A stretch of DNA of 64,000 bases from contig JAWLAE010000001.1 of NCBI GenBank assembly GCA_041395625.1, forward strand, positions 124,001 through 188,000, given 5' to 3'. This stretch comes from CADEED01 sp041395625. Its GTDB lineage: Bacteria > Pseudomonadota > Gammaproteobacteria > Steroidobacterales > Steroidobacteraceae. The translations under genes and the position numbers were made by a program. Within the stretch, counting starts at the first letter, position 1, and the number at the start of each line of letters is the position of its first letter. Of this stretch, positions 9,098-18,335 are shown one piece after another. The notes beneath the pieces are model-generated. The model was not told where the DNA came from and made no database searches. It saw nothing but the letters and a program-made list of their open reading frames with translations.

Positions 9098-10357
9098 CTA
9101 CCCCTTGCGGCGGAAAGCGATCTTTAGAGTAACCGGTTTGCCGTCTCGTTCAATGACGAGCTGCGCAGCGTCACCCCAGCGGTAGTCGCCAACCTTGCGT
9201 TGCAAAGCCGTCGTCCCATCGATGGTGGCGCCATCGAGCGTGCGCAGGATATCGCCGACCTTGAGTCCGGCCTGATCCGCAGTGGAGCCCGCATCGACCT
9301 GGATGATCTTGCTGGGTTCTTTGCCGATGCGACCCGCCAGCGAGACACCGAGCACCGGCAGCGTGGGCTGCGCCGTCCAGGGCACACCCCAAAGATAGTT
9401 AGCATAGGATGCGCGGACACCCGCGAGCGGCTTGCCGTCCTCGTCGCGCACAGTGACCGGAATCAGCGACGCGATACCGCCCTTGAAATGCGGTGCCAGT
9501 TGACGCTCGGCGCCAAGGCCGTAAGCCACATGCCCGGAGCCGATCAGCACCACGACGATCTCTTGCGGATCGACCGGTGTCGAAAGCGCTTGACCGGCAT
9601 TCCAGCCCATCGCCGAGTCCCAGGTGACTTGTGCGAGATAGAGGCCTTCCACCTGCTCCGGCGGCATCTTCGAATGCAGCGGATCGTCCGATTCGAAATA
9701 GGACCGCACCAGTTCGCGATGTTCGGTACTGGTCGTGTCTATCGACGGCGGCATGTGCTTGCGCGTCTCGGGGTCGAGCGCCTCGAGGCCACTCGCGCGC
9801 ACCGTCCGGACGACTTCGCGCGGCACATTGACACCGACCATGCGCAAGCTGTTGTCGCGCGCGTACGCGAAAATCTCACGATAGTGGCCCCAGTGATGCG
9901 ACCAGGTCTCGTACCATTTGGCCTGCTCGAGGAACTGCTGTTCCGTCAGTTTGCCGGCCGTCCAGTCCTCGAGCGGCTGGGTGGTCGTGTAGGGGAACAT
10001 CTCCAGGCCAATGATGACCTTGCGGCCTGCAGCGTGTAGCGCCTCGATTGCGCGCAACTGGGCGCGATGAAATTCACCGTTGGTGTGTTCCTCGCCGATG
10101 AACAGCACGCGCGTGGCGGTGACGCGCCGCGCGAATTCACCCGCGTCGATGACTTCGCCCGTCTTCGTATCGGTGACGCCGTCGAGGACGACCTTGGCAA
10201 TCTCCCTCTTGCGTGCGGGGTCGCCGATCGCCAGCTGCTGCGGCCCGGCGCGCTGTTCGCTGACAGACTCGGCAGCCCACGCGGCGCTTGGGCGCGCTAC
10301 GCAAGCGCACATAAGGAAGGCCGCTACGGCGGTCAACCGCAGCGGCCGTAAGCCCAT
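9098..10357 (-). CDS. ChaN family protein with C-terminal PDZ domain
   Basis: A 419-residue exported protein. A signal peptide ends near PSAAWA and is followed by a ChaN-type domain (about 40-310) with VLFIGEEHTN, IIGLEMFPY and GSGHVAYGLG. A PDZ domain fills about 320-419 (QAGLKVGDILRTLDG). ChaN proteins are heme-binding, iron-regulated proteins thought to act with outer-membrane receptors. The two Cys residues in the signal peptide do not form a good lipobox, so a soluble periplasmic form is more likely than a lipoprotein. The start ATG overlaps the receptor's TGA (TGATG), a translational-coupling arrangement that fixes the start. The PDZ extension is not part of short ChaN proteins and matches the PDZ on the peptidase encoded next. 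Confidence 0.85.
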   Translation of the reverse strand: MGLRPLRLTAVAAFLMCACVARPSAAWAAESVSEQRAGPQQLAIGDPARKREIAKVVLDGVTDTKTGEVIDAGEFARRVTATRVLFIGEEHTNGEFHRAQLRAIEALHAAGRKVIIGLEMFPYTTTQPLEDWTAGKLTEQQFLEQAKWYETWSHHWGHYREIFAYARDNSLRMVGVNVPREVVRTVRASGLEALDPETRKHMPPSIDTTSTEHRELVRSYFESDDPLHSKMPPEQVEGLYLAQVTWDSAMGWNAGQALSTPVDPQEIVVVLIGSGHVAYGLGAERQLAPHFKGGIASLIPVTVRDEDGKPLAGVRASYANYLWGVPWTAQPTLPVLGVSLAGRIGKEPSKIIQVDAGSTADQAGLKVGDILRTLDGATIDGTTALQRKVGDYRWGDAAQLVIERDGKPVTLKIAFRRKG

Positions 10358-12882
10358 CAGAACCGCATCCGCCATGTCAGGCCATACTGGCGCAGACGCG
10401 GGTGCGACACGCTGTAGCGGAACGGGAAGAACGTACCGCCGGTGCTGACGCCCGTTGGTAGCGTGTTGCTGAAGTACACGTCGCGGAACGCACCGGTTGG
10501 CGCGTCTTCGTTGCCCAGGTTGCGGCCCCACAATTCGAGGCTCCAACGCTCGGCGCGCAGGCCGATCGACGCATTCAGATTGGTCGACTCCGGTACGATG
10601 GTCTGGTTGGAGGCATCGGCAAACTGTTCGCCACGATAGGCGAGGTCGCCGCGCACGTACCAGTCGGTGTCGCCGCGCAGCTGCGCGCGGTAGCCGGCAC
10701 CAAGATTGCCCTGCCATTCCGAGGTCCGCAGGATCTTGTTGCCCGACACATCGCCGGTCGGCGAGTAGGTCGGAAAGTCGGTGAAGGACTGTACGCGCGC
10801 GTTGTCGTACTTCGCATCCAGGTAGGCCACGCCAAAATTGACGTCGACGCCTTCCAGCGGCCTGGCGTTGATCGCAAATTCGGCGCCTCTGACCGTGGCA
10901 TCGCCACCATTCACGTTGATACCGGTGGGCGTGATGATGGCTTGGCCATTCACTTCGGCAACAACTTGCGGAATCACGATGTCCGCCCAGTCGATGTTAT
11001 AAACGTCGAACTCCAGCGAAACACGTCGGTCCAGCAACTCGGATTTCACGCCTATTTCATAGCTGAGAATCGTTTCGGAATCGAACGAGCCTGGTACCGT
11101 GACATCGACGCCGGGGTTGCTGACGAACTGCACGGTCGTTGGATCGAAGTCGCCGGCCTTTTCGGCGTGCGCGACCGCAGCGAACAACGTGGTCGCTACA
11201 GTCGGCTTGTAACGCAAGCTGGTGCGCCAATTGATCAGACCCCAGGAGTCCTTGCCGTTCGAGCCGGTATCAACGCGACGGAATGAGCGCTCCTCATCGG
11301 TGTAGCGACCTTCGATCGACCCGGTGAATTGATCGTTGAAGTCGAACTCAGCCTGTGCGAAACCTGAGATCGCTTCGTTCTTGCCAAGAAAGACATCGGT
11401 GAACGTGGCGCCACCATTGGGATCGGTGAACCACTCGAGGAACGCAGCGTTGCCAACGCCGGCGGCAAACTCCACAACCGGATACATCGGCCCGAATGCG
11501 AACGGTGTGCACGCCAGGCAGAAGGCGCCGAAGTCCGCTGGCAAGGGCTGCGTTGCAATCACGCCGTCTTCGCCGGCGGCCTCATCCGTCTTGTAGTAGG
11601 TCGCTCCAGCGGAGTAGCGCAAGCGCTGCTCGCGATCACTGGCAAAGCGCAACTCCTGGCTGAACTCCTCGGTGCTGGAGCCACCGCCAATTTGCAGCAG
11701 GCCGGTCTGGAACTGCTTCGTGGGTCCCGACGTTGGGAAACCAAACACGACGGTGATCGGAGCTGGCTGGTAGGTAAAGATCGCGGTCTCGCCCGAATTG
11801 CGCGATCCGTCCACAAAGAACGATTGGCTCACGTTCGAGTAACCGGACAAGGCAGACAACTGACCACCACCGATATCCCACAGCAGTCGCAGGTGAGCGC
11901 GCGTAACATCGCGGTCTTCACCCGTAGCGGCGGGCAGCGCCGAGAGGCTGTCTTCCTTGATCGACGGCAGCTCGCCGCAGAAATTGAGCACTCGACTCGA
12001 TGGTAGCGACATCGGGGGCGGCACGAGATTCTGAGCCGCGACGCGTCGATCCTCGCAATTGGCCGCAACCGCATTGGTCGCCGAATTGTCGATCCGATCA
12101 TCGGAGACGTAGATTCCAACCTCGGCTTCGAAAGTCTCGCTCGGCGACCACACCAGCGCACCCTGGAATGTCTTGAACTTGTAGCCACCAATGTCCGAGC
12201 CGGGCCCCGGTCCGGACCAGCTATTCTCATACGAACCGTCAAATTCGTCATGCAGTACAGCCGCACGTCCGCGCAGTACACCTGGGATCAGCGGGCCGCT
12301 GACCGACAGCGAGGCAAGTGCCTTGCCATCATTGCCAAACGTCACCTGCGTCTTGGCCTTGAACTCATCGGTGGGTTTCGCTGTGACGTAGTTGATAGCG
12401 CCGCTGAACGCATTGCGCCCATAGAGCGCCGACTGTGGGCCCTTCACGACCTCGATGCGCTCCAGATCGAGCTGGCTGAAATTGATGCCTTCGCGACCTG
12501 AAACGTATACGCCATCAATGAACAGGGCGGTATTCAGTTCGCCGAAGATGTCGATCGGCGCTACACCACGAATGACCGGTGCCGGGAGGAACTCACCGAT
12601 GACGCTCGAATAGGTGAGGCCCGGCGTGTATGCCGCAACGTCATCGAGGTTGGCGATACCACGTTGCTCGATCTGCTCGGTGCTGAATGCGCTGATCGCC
12701 AGCGGCACGTCGAGTAGTTTTTCTTCGGAGCGACGTGCGGTGACGACGACTTCGTCGAGAGTCATCGATTGACCGGAGGACCGCACGCTATCCTGCGCCT
12801 GCGATACATTGATATTTAGCAATGCCAGCAGGCTCGCTGCGCCCGTCAGACCTAAGCGTTGCAACCAAAATCGATCATTCAT
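10357..12882 (-). CDS. TonB-dependent receptor
   Basis: An 841-residue outer-membrane receptor. A signal peptide ends at VSQAQ, a TonB-box-like TLDEVVVTARR follows, and the plug domain spans about 55-170 (VKGPQSALYGRNAFSGAINY). The rest is a 22-strand-type barrel ending in the terminal aromatic MRF expected for outer-membrane insertion. Such receptors import siderophores, heme, oligosaccharides, peptides or other large ligands using TonB energy. The ligand is not evident; the co-transcribed ChaN-like protein hints at heme or iron, and the downstream peptidase at peptides. The gene opens the operon and is divergent from the PD40 lipoprotein gene, with 138 bases between the starts. Confidence 0.95.
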   Translation of the reverse strand: MNDRFWLQRLGLTGAASLLALLNINVSQAQDSVRSSGQSMTLDEVVVTARRSEEKLLDVPLAISAFSTEQIEQRGIANLDDVAAYTPGLTYSSVIGEFLPAPVIRGVAPIDIFGELNTALFIDGVYVSGREGINFSQLDLERIEVVKGPQSALYGRNAFSGAINYVTAKPTDEFKAKTQVTFGNDGKALASLSVSGPLIPGVLRGRAAVLHDEFDGSYENSWSGPGPGSDIGGYKFKTFQGALVWSPSETFEAEVGIYVSDDRIDNSATNAVAANCEDRRVAAQNLVPPPMSLPSSRVLNFCGELPSIKEDSLSALPAATGEDRDVTRAHLRLLWDIGGGQLSALSGYSNVSQSFFVDGSRNSGETAIFTYQPAPITVVFGFPTSGPTKQFQTGLLQIGGGSSTEEFSQELRFASDREQRLRYSAGATYYKTDEAAGEDGVIATQPLPADFGAFCLACTPFAFGPMYPVVEFAAGVGNAAFLEWFTDPNGGATFTDVFLGKNEAISGFAQAEFDFNDQFTGSIEGRYTDEERSFRRVDTGSNGKDSWGLINWRTSLRYKPTVATTLFAAVAHAEKAGDFDPTTVQFVSNPGVDVTVPGSFDSETILSYEIGVKSELLDRRVSLEFDVYNIDWADIVIPQVVAEVNGQAIITPTGINVNGGDATVRGAEFAINARPLEGVDVNFGVAYLDAKYDNARVQSFTDFPTYSPTGDVSGNKILRTSEWQGNLGAGYRAQLRGDTDWYVRGDLAYRGEQFADASNQTIVPESTNLNASIGLRAERWSLELWGRNLGNEDAPTGAFRDVYFSNTLPTGVSTGGTFFPFRYSVSHPRLRQYGLTWRMRF

Positions 12883-12953
12883 AGAGTGCTCCCAAATGTG
12901 CGTCGCGATTGTAAATGGACGACTGCTGTGCGAAAGCTACATTCTTATTTAAT

Positions 12954-12963
12954 CTAGCGCTAG
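12954..12963. promoter_or_regulatory. Perfect 10-bp palindrome in divergent promoter region
   Basis: CTAGCGCTAG is a perfect palindrome 58 bases before the PD40 gene and 72 bases before the receptor gene, in an AT-richer stretch. Its place between two divergent start codons is where a shared operator would sit. It is short and no regulator gene lies nearby, so an operator role is only a suggestion. Confidence 0.3.
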
Positions 12964-13020
12964 CCTTGGATAGGACAAGAGCCGATGATACGACCATACA
13001 TTGCACTAAAGAGGGGCCAT

Positions 13021-14127
13021 ATGAGAACGATTCGCAATTCGCCAAATTGGGCGCTGATTTTGGCGTTTTCCTTAACATTGCTTGGCTGCGAGGCGGCTGA
13101 CAATGCGCGCGCAGACGCGCCGACGGTCAAGCCGCTGGCGGTACCAGCCGGCGCGACGGTCAGCACGGTTCCGAATGAATTGCCATCGTGGTTAATTCCC
13201 AACATCGGCGAAGCCGCCGAGGCCTACTACGGGCCTGACAGTGAGCATCTCATCGCCCAGGTGCAGAGTCCGCTCGCGGTCAAGAGCCCGCGCGGCATGT
13301 CGGGATTTCTCACCAAGACCTTCACGGATGCCGGCACCGACGTCGTGCTGGTGAACGAGAAGGGCTGGGATGCCTGCTCTTACTTCTTCCCGGACGGCAA
13401 GCGCCTGGTGTGGACGTCCATCAAGGACAACATGAGCATGCCGCTCGGCAACTGGTCCGACTGGCGCAACTATCCACAGGGTGCGGAGCTCTATGTCTCG
13501 GATCGCCAGGGCAAGAATATCCAGCGGCTGACTAACAACCAGTATTACGAGGCCGAAGTGACGGTGTCGCCGGACGGCAAGTGGATCGTGTTCGGTCGCA
13601 TGATCGACGGCAACATGGATCTGTGGGTGATGAACTCGGACGGTACTAACGAGAAGCAGATCACCTTTACCGCAGACGATCAGGAGGGTGCGCCGTACTT
13701 CCTGCCGGATAGTGAAACGATCCTGTATCGCGCCTGGAAAGCCTCGGAGTACGACCAGAAGCCGACGCCGATGACGATCTATACCATCAAGCGTGATGGC
13801 TCTGACCGCAAGGAACGCACGTACACGCACGACATGAACTGGGCGCCGTATCCGGCCCCGGATGGTCGTCACTTCGTGTTCGTGCGCGCCGAAACGCCGC
13901 GCAACTGGGAAGTCTACCTGGGGGATCTGGAATCGAAGGAGATCAAGCGGCTGACGTTCGACGAAGGCTTCGACGGCTTTCCGTCCATCTCGCCTGATGG
14001 GCGCAAGATGGTGTGGACCACCTCACGTAGCGCTGGGCCCGATGCCCGCTTCATGTCGGGCCTGCGGCTGCACGTGATGGATATCACGTCTCTGGGCCTT
14101 GGCCCTAAGAGCGGGGCGCAGAAATAA
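13021..14127 (+). CDS. TolB-like PD40 repeat lipoprotein
   Basis: A 368-residue protein with a lipoprotein signal: MRTIRNSPNWALILAFSLTL followed by the lipobox LLGC. The body is a beta-propeller made of WD40-like (PD40) repeats, for example VSPDGKWIVFGR, GAPYFLPDSETILY, PYPAPDGRHFVFV and SISPDGRKMVW. This is the type found at the C-terminus of TolB and in many surface proteins. The start at 13021 is preferred to one 36 bases upstream because AGAGGGG precedes it and the signal sequence begins there. It is divergent from the receptor operon and may serve the same uptake system. Its end overlaps the convergent rapZ by 23 bases. No catalytic domain is visible. Confidence 0.85.
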   Translation: MRTIRNSPNWALILAFSLTLLGCEAADNARADAPTVKPLAVPAGATVSTVPNELPSWLIPNIGEAAEAYYGPDSEHLIAQVQSPLAVKSPRGMSGFLTKTFTDAGTDVVLVNEKGWDACSYFFPDGKRLVWTSIKDNMSMPLGNWSDWRNYPQGAELYVSDRQGKNIQRLTNNQYYEAEVTVSPDGKWIVFGRMIDGNMDLWVMNSDGTNEKQITFTADDQEGAPYFLPDSETILYRAWKASEYDQKPTPMTIYTIKRDGSDRKERTYTHDMNWAPYPAPDGRHFVFVRAETPRNWEVYLGDLESKEIKRLTFDEGFDGFPSISPDGRKMVWTTSRSAGPDARFMSGLRLHVMDITSLGLGPKSGAQK

Positions 14128-15007
14128 CCTGGATCTTGCCGTGCGTCCCGGCCGCCAAGGAATTGTGGCGGACGGTGACGGCGGTGTGATTGGCGGCGAG
14201 TTTCTGGGCGAGCTTGTCCACCAGATAGACCGAGCGGTGCTGCCCGCCGGTGCAACCGATCGCTACCGTCAGGTAGCGACGGTTGCTCGTCTGGTGCTCG
14301 GGGATGCGCGCTTCGACGAATCGGGCGATGTCTTCCAGCAGGCGACGAACGCTTTGATGGCCTTCGAGGAACTTGACGACTTCCGGATCCCGGCCGGTGA
14401 GGGCTCGCAGGCTCATGTCCCAATACGGATTGGGTAGCGAACGGGCGTCGAACACGAAGTCGGCGTCCCCCGGGATGCCGTTCTTGAAGCCGAACGACTC
14501 GAGCAGAATGGACAAGCGCGCGCTCGAGCGTTGCTCGACCCGTTTACTCATCAACTCGCGCAAGTCATGCACACCCATGCGCGACGTATCGACCACCAGA
14601 TCCGCGGCATAGATAATCGGCTCCAGCAAACGCCGCTCCATCGCGATCGCTTCCTTGAGTGACGTGTCCTGCGTGCTCATCGGATGCTTGCGTCGCGTCT
14701 CGGCAAAGCGCCGCAGTAGATCTTCGTCGCTCGCCAGCAGAAAGACCACTTCGCACTGCACGCCGCTCTGCTTCAACTCATCGATCAGCTTCGGCACGGT
14801 GGCGATCTCGGCCGCTTCGTTGCGGGCGTCGAGCCCCACCGCGGTGCGCGCGTACTGCGCTGAGCCGCTGTGCACCGTGTGCGCGATGAACGGCTTCAAC
14901 ATCGCGGCGGGGATATTGTCGATGCAATAGAAGCCCACGTCCTCGAGCATGTGCAATGCCACGCTCTTGCCGGAGCCCGACAAGCCACTGATAACGATCA
15001 GTCGCAT
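14105..15007 (-). CDS. rapZ: RNase adapter protein RapZ
   Basis: A 300-residue P-loop protein with Walker A GLSGSGKS at residues 6-13 and the conserved C-terminal IGCTGGQHRSVYL. In Enterobacteria RapZ delivers the GlmZ small RNA to RNase E and so controls glucosamine-6-phosphate synthase, linking it to cell-wall precursor supply; elsewhere the role is less certain. The ATG at 15007 is chosen over an open start seven codons upstream because the P-loop follows it directly. It starts 13 bases after the hpf stop and ends the sigma-54 operon. The usual ptsN gene between hpf and rapZ is absent. Confidence 0.95.
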   Translation of the reverse strand: MRLIVISGLSGSGKSVALHMLEDVGFYCIDNIPAAMLKPFIAHTVHSGSAQYARTAVGLDARNEAAEIATVPKLIDELKQSGVQCEVVFLLASDEDLLRRFAETRRKHPMSTQDTSLKEAIAMERRLLEPIIYAADLVVDTSRMGVHDLRELMSKRVEQRSSARLSILLESFGFKNGIPGDADFVFDARSLPNPYWDMSLRALTGRDPEVVKFLEGHQSVRRLLEDIARFVEARIPEHQTSNRRYLTVAIGCTGGQHRSVYLVDKLAQKLAANHTAVTVRHNSLAAGTHGKIQVISAPRS

Positions 15008-15020
15008 GGCGCTTTCATGG

Positions 15021-15341
15021 TCAGGCACGCATGACCTTGCGTGCTTCGGCCGCGTGATGATCGGCGCGCTTTTCCTTGTGCTTGATGACGCTGCGATCGA
15101 GCTTGTCGATCAACGCGTCGATGGCGGCATACATATCGGCATCGGTCGCGATCGCATGGATGGAACTGCCACGCACATGCAGGGTGGCTTCAGCTTTCTG
15201 CTGCAACTTCTCCACGGTCAGGATGCAGTTCACGTCGATGACGTGATCGAAATGCCGCGAGATGCGCTCGAGCTTCTTCTCGACGTAGGCACGCAGCGGC
15301 GGGGTGACATCGACGTGATGACCGGAGAGCGATAATTGCAT
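15021..15341 (-). CDS. hpf: Ribosome hibernation promoting factor HPF, short form
   Basis: A 106-residue protein of the HPF/YfiA family, starting MQLSLSGHHVDVTPPLRAYVEKK and keeping the beta-alpha-beta-beta-beta-alpha length of short HPF. It binds the 30S decoding region and promotes inactive 100S dimers in stationary phase. GAAGGAG stands before the ATG at 15341; a longer open frame upstream lacks family similarity. It lies 40 bases downstream of rpoN, the standard gammaproteobacterial position. Confidence 0.94.
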   Translation of the reverse strand: MQLSLSGHHVDVTPPLRAYVEKKLERISRHFDHVIDVNCILTVEKLQQKAEATLHVRGSSIHAIATDADMYAAIDALIDKLDRSVIKHKEKRADHHAAEARKVMRA

Positions 15342-15381
15342 GGCTGACTCCTTCAGGTTTTGCTCTGGGGACACAAAAAAC

Positions 15382-16845
15382 TCATTTGCTGTCGGCATTG
15401 CTGCGCTTGCGCTCGTTGGACGGCGCAATACCGAGTGCTTCGCGATACTTGGCCACCGTGCGGCGCGCGACGGCGATTCCTTCCTCGGCCAGCAGCTCCG
15501 CGAGCCGGCTGTCGGAGAGCGGTGCGGCAGGGTCTTCTTCGCGCACCAGCTTCTTGATCTTGGCGCGTACCGCCGTGGATGATGCGCCCCCGCCGTCGGC
15601 GGCCTCCACTTGGCTCGAAAAGAAATATTTCAGTTCGAATACGCCGCGCGGTGTGTGCATGTACTTGCTGGAGGTCACGCGCGAGATCGTGGATTCGTGC
15701 ATGTCGATGGCCGTGGCAATGTCCTTCAGGATCATCGGGCGCATCTGTTCTTCGCCATGCTCGAGGAAGGCGGTCTGCCGCTCGACGATCGAGCGCGCCA
15801 CTTTCATCAACGTCTCATTGCGGATCTCGAGGCTCTTCAGCAGCCAGCGGGCCTCCTGCAGCTGGGCGCGTAACGACGAATGTCCCGAGCCGCGGCCCAG
15901 CGCGTCCGCATAGCCCTGATTGAGCTGCACCCGCGGTACGGTGGAGCCATTGATCTCCACCGACCAGCCGCGATCCGTACGGCGCACGAACACATCGGGT
16001 ACGACGTACTGTGCTTTGACACTGCTGATGACTGAGCCGGGTCTTGGGTGACAGGAGCGCACCAACGCCACGGCGGTTTCTAGTTCTTCGTCGGTCGTCA
16101 ACAGCTCGCGACGCAGCAACGTGAGTTCGCGGTCGGCCAGTAGGTCGAGATGCTTCGCAGCGATGGCAATGGCCAGCTTGAGGCCAGGGGTGTCTGGATC
16201 GAGGAGCTGCAACTGCAGGGTGAGAGATTCGGCGACGGAGCGAGCGCCGACACCTGGCGGATCGAGTGTCTGTACGAGCGCCAGTACGCGCTCCACCTCG
16301 TCGGTGCTGCACAGGATCTCGGGCTTGAGCGTATCGGCAATCGCTTCGAGACTGTCGCTGAGGTAGCCGTCGTCGTTGATCGCATCGACGATGGCGCGAG
16401 CGATGCCGAGCTGGCGCGGATCAAGGTTGGCGAATTCCAGCTGGCCGATCAAGTGATCCTGCAGCGATTGTTCCGCCTCATCGGCGAGATCGGCCTGCCG
16501 GTCGTCGTCGTCGCGCCAGGGATCGGCACTGCCACTGCTGCTGGCGCGCTCGGTCCAGCCCTCGTCGAGAACCTCCACCTCGACAGTGCTGTCGCGATCC
16601 GGCGGTGCCTCGGCATCGCCACGACGTTCGTCCGGCATGGGATGCGGTTCTAGCGATTCGAAGGTGCCCGTGGCTTCGACATCCTCGACGGGCTCGAGCA
16701 TGACATTGCTCTCGAGCTGCTCGCGTATGTGCGCCTGCAATTCGAGCGTCGGCATCTGCAAAAGGCGGATAGCCTGCTGCAGCTGCGGGGTCATCGTCAG
16801 TTGCTGACCCAGACGGAGCTGCAATGAAGGCTTGAGCATCGACAC
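15382..16845 (-). CDS. rpoN: RNA polymerase sigma-54 factor RpoN
   Basis: A 487-residue sigma-54. Region I is Gln/Leu-rich at the N-terminus (LRLGQQLTMTPQLQQAIRLL), an acidic region II linker follows (about 55-130), and then the core-binding and DNA-binding domains. The C-terminal RpoN box ARRTVAKYREALG is intact. Sigma-54 directs RNA polymerase to -24/-12 promoters and needs an AAA+ enhancer-binding protein. The start may be this ATG or the Met two codons later. It follows lptB by 60 bases and precedes hpf by 40. Confidence 0.97.
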   Translation of the reverse strand: MSMLKPSLQLRLGQQLTMTPQLQQAIRLLQMPTLELQAHIREQLESNVMLEPVEDVEATGTFESLEPHPMPDERRGDAEAPPDRDSTVEVEVLDEGWTERASSSGSADPWRDDDDRQADLADEAEQSLQDHLIGQLEFANLDPRQLGIARAIVDAINDDGYLSDSLEAIADTLKPEILCSTDEVERVLALVQTLDPPGVGARSVAESLTLQLQLLDPDTPGLKLAIAIAAKHLDLLADRELTLLRRELLTTDEELETAVALVRSCHPRPGSVISSVKAQYVVPDVFVRRTDRGWSVEINGSTVPRVQLNQGYADALGRGSGHSSLRAQLQEARWLLKSLEIRNETLMKVARSIVERQTAFLEHGEEQMRPMILKDIATAIDMHESTISRVTSSKYMHTPRGVFELKYFFSSQVEAADGGGASSTAVRAKIKKLVREEDPAAPLSDSRLAELLAEEGIAVARRTVAKYREALGIAPSNERKRSNADSK

Positions 16846-16905
16846 GGGTCGCTTGGAACCCCAGGTGGTTGAATTCAGTGACTTTCTGGCCGCGCGCCCT
16901 GCACG

Positions 16906-17631
16906 CTACAGCCGGAAGGATTGTCCCAAGTAAACATCGCGGACTTGGGGGTTGGCAAGGATTTCTTCGGCAGATCCGGCAGCGATCACAATTCCGCCGG
17001 AAACGATGTAGGCGCGGCTGCAAACCCCGAGCGTTTCGCGGACATTATGGTCGGTGATGAGCACGCCGATACCCTTGGCAGAGAGCTCGCGAACGATGCG
17101 TTGAATATCGATGACCGAGAGCGGATCGACGCCCGCGAACGGTTCGTCCAGCAGGATGAACCGCGGCTCTGCTGCGAGTGCACGCGCGATTTCGACGCGC
17201 CGGCGTTCGCCACCCGACAGGGAAATGCCAAGGCTCTTGCGCACGTGATCGATGCGCAATTCAGCCAGGATTTCATCCAGTCTGGTGCGGCGCGTCGTGG
17301 CATCGAGATCGTCGCGCGTCTCGAGTATCGCGAGTACGTTGTCTTCCACCGACAACTTGCGAAACACCGAGGCTTCCTGTGGCAGATAACCGACGCCCGC
17401 GCGCGCGCGGCGGTGCATGGGCAGGCGAGTGAGGTCGAGGTCGTCGAGCCAGATGCTCCCCGCATCTGCGGGCACCAGGCCAACGATCATGTAGAACGCG
17501 GTGGTCTTGCCGGCGCCGTTCGGTCCTAACAACCCAACCGTTTCACCGCTCGATACCTCGAGCGACAGATCGGTGATCACCTTACGTGATTTGTAGCTCT
17601 TGGCGAGATGCTCGGCTTTCAGGACACTCAT
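16906..17631 (-). CDS. lptB: LPS export ABC transporter ATP-binding protein LptB
   Basis: A 241-residue ABC ATPase with Walker A GPNGAGKT, signature LSGGERRRVEIARAL, Walker B FILLDEPFAGVDP and the switch His in LITDHNVRET. LptB powers extraction of LPS from the inner membrane together with LptF and LptG, which are not in this window. The start overlaps the lptA stop (ATGA), so translation is probably coupled. Confidence 0.97.
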   Translation of the reverse strand: MSVLKAEHLAKSYKSRKVITDLSLEVSSGETVGLLGPNGAGKTTAFYMIVGLVPADAGSIWLDDLDLTRLPMHRRARAGVGYLPQEASVFRKLSVEDNVLAILETRDDLDATTRRTRLDEILAELRIDHVRKSLGISLSGGERRRVEIARALAAEPRFILLDEPFAGVDPLSVIDIQRIVRELSAKGIGVLITDHNVRETLGVCSRAYIVSGGIVIAAGSAEEILANPQVRDVYLGQSFRL

Positions 17632-18335
17632 GGGGCAGGGTCGACCGGCGCGGCCTTGGGAGTGGCCGCATCGGGCTTGGTGTCAGCAGGCTCGCCAGGT
17701 TGGATGATGATCCGCACTCGCCCCTGGTTACCGGTCGCCGAGTTGGGCTGGGAGCGTGCCTGTACGCGCTGTTCTCGAATGTTGTAGACGAGGCGCTGGC
17801 CGCGGATCTCGTTGCGACCATCTGACAACCAGGCGGAATCCTGCAGGCTCACGGTGCCGGCGGCAGTCTCGTAGATGATGGTCTCAGCGCGTCCGCGGGC
17901 CACATCCGCCCCGGTCCCACGAGCCTGTTCGAACTCTGCGGGCTTGCCCGTAATCGTGGCGCGGCTGATCGTGTTGTTGGCAAAAGAGATTACAGCCTGA
18001 TCGGACCTGAGGCTGCCGCCCTCGGCGCGAATGCGCACATTGCCGCTGAAGGTCCAGCGGCTGTTCTGGAAATTGAGACCGCCTGCGGCGCGCGCCTCGG
18101 TGGCCTGCACGCGGATGTCGCCTTGCGAGATCGTTACATCTCGCAGCAAGATCGCGTTGCTGCGGTAATCGACCTCCGTCGACGCTGCGTCCACGGTTAT
18201 CGGTGCGCTGCGTGACGCGCCCGAGACAGCCTGCGCCGCCACTGCCGTGTGGCCGCCCGGTGCGAGCGCCATCAGCAACGTCAGCGCGACCACGATCAGC
18301 CGCTCATTCGAAGTCTTACGGTATGAAGCGGCCAT
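17628..18335 (-). CDS. lptA: LPS transport periplasmic protein LptA
   Basis: A 235-residue periplasmic protein. A signal peptide ends near HTAVAAQA and an OstA-type beta-jellyroll domain follows (ITVDAASTEVDYRSNAILL, then RVRAT-like strands). LptA forms the periplasmic bridge carrying LPS from LptC to LptD. The C-terminal 30 residues are a Pro/Ala-rich tail. The ATG at 18335 is preferred to one ten codons earlier since it gives a proper signal peptide; the gene then overlaps the end of lptC by 20 bases. Confidence 0.92.
   Translation of the reverse strand: MAASYRKTSNERLIVVALTLLMALAPGGHTAVAAQAVSGASRSAPITVDAASTEVDYRSNAILLRDVTISQGDIRVQATEARAAGGLNFQNSRWTFSGNVRIRAEGGSLRSDQAVISFANNTISRATITGKPAEFEQARGTGADVARGRAETIIYETAAGTVSLQDSAWLSDGRNEIRGQRLVYNIREQRVQARSQPNSATGNQGRVRIIIQPGEPADTKPDAATPKAAPVDPAP

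Noticed and set aside
10358..10717. N-terminal extension of the ChaN-like gene
   Set aside because: It runs inside the TonB receptor gene; the start overlapping the receptor stop gives a proper signal peptide.
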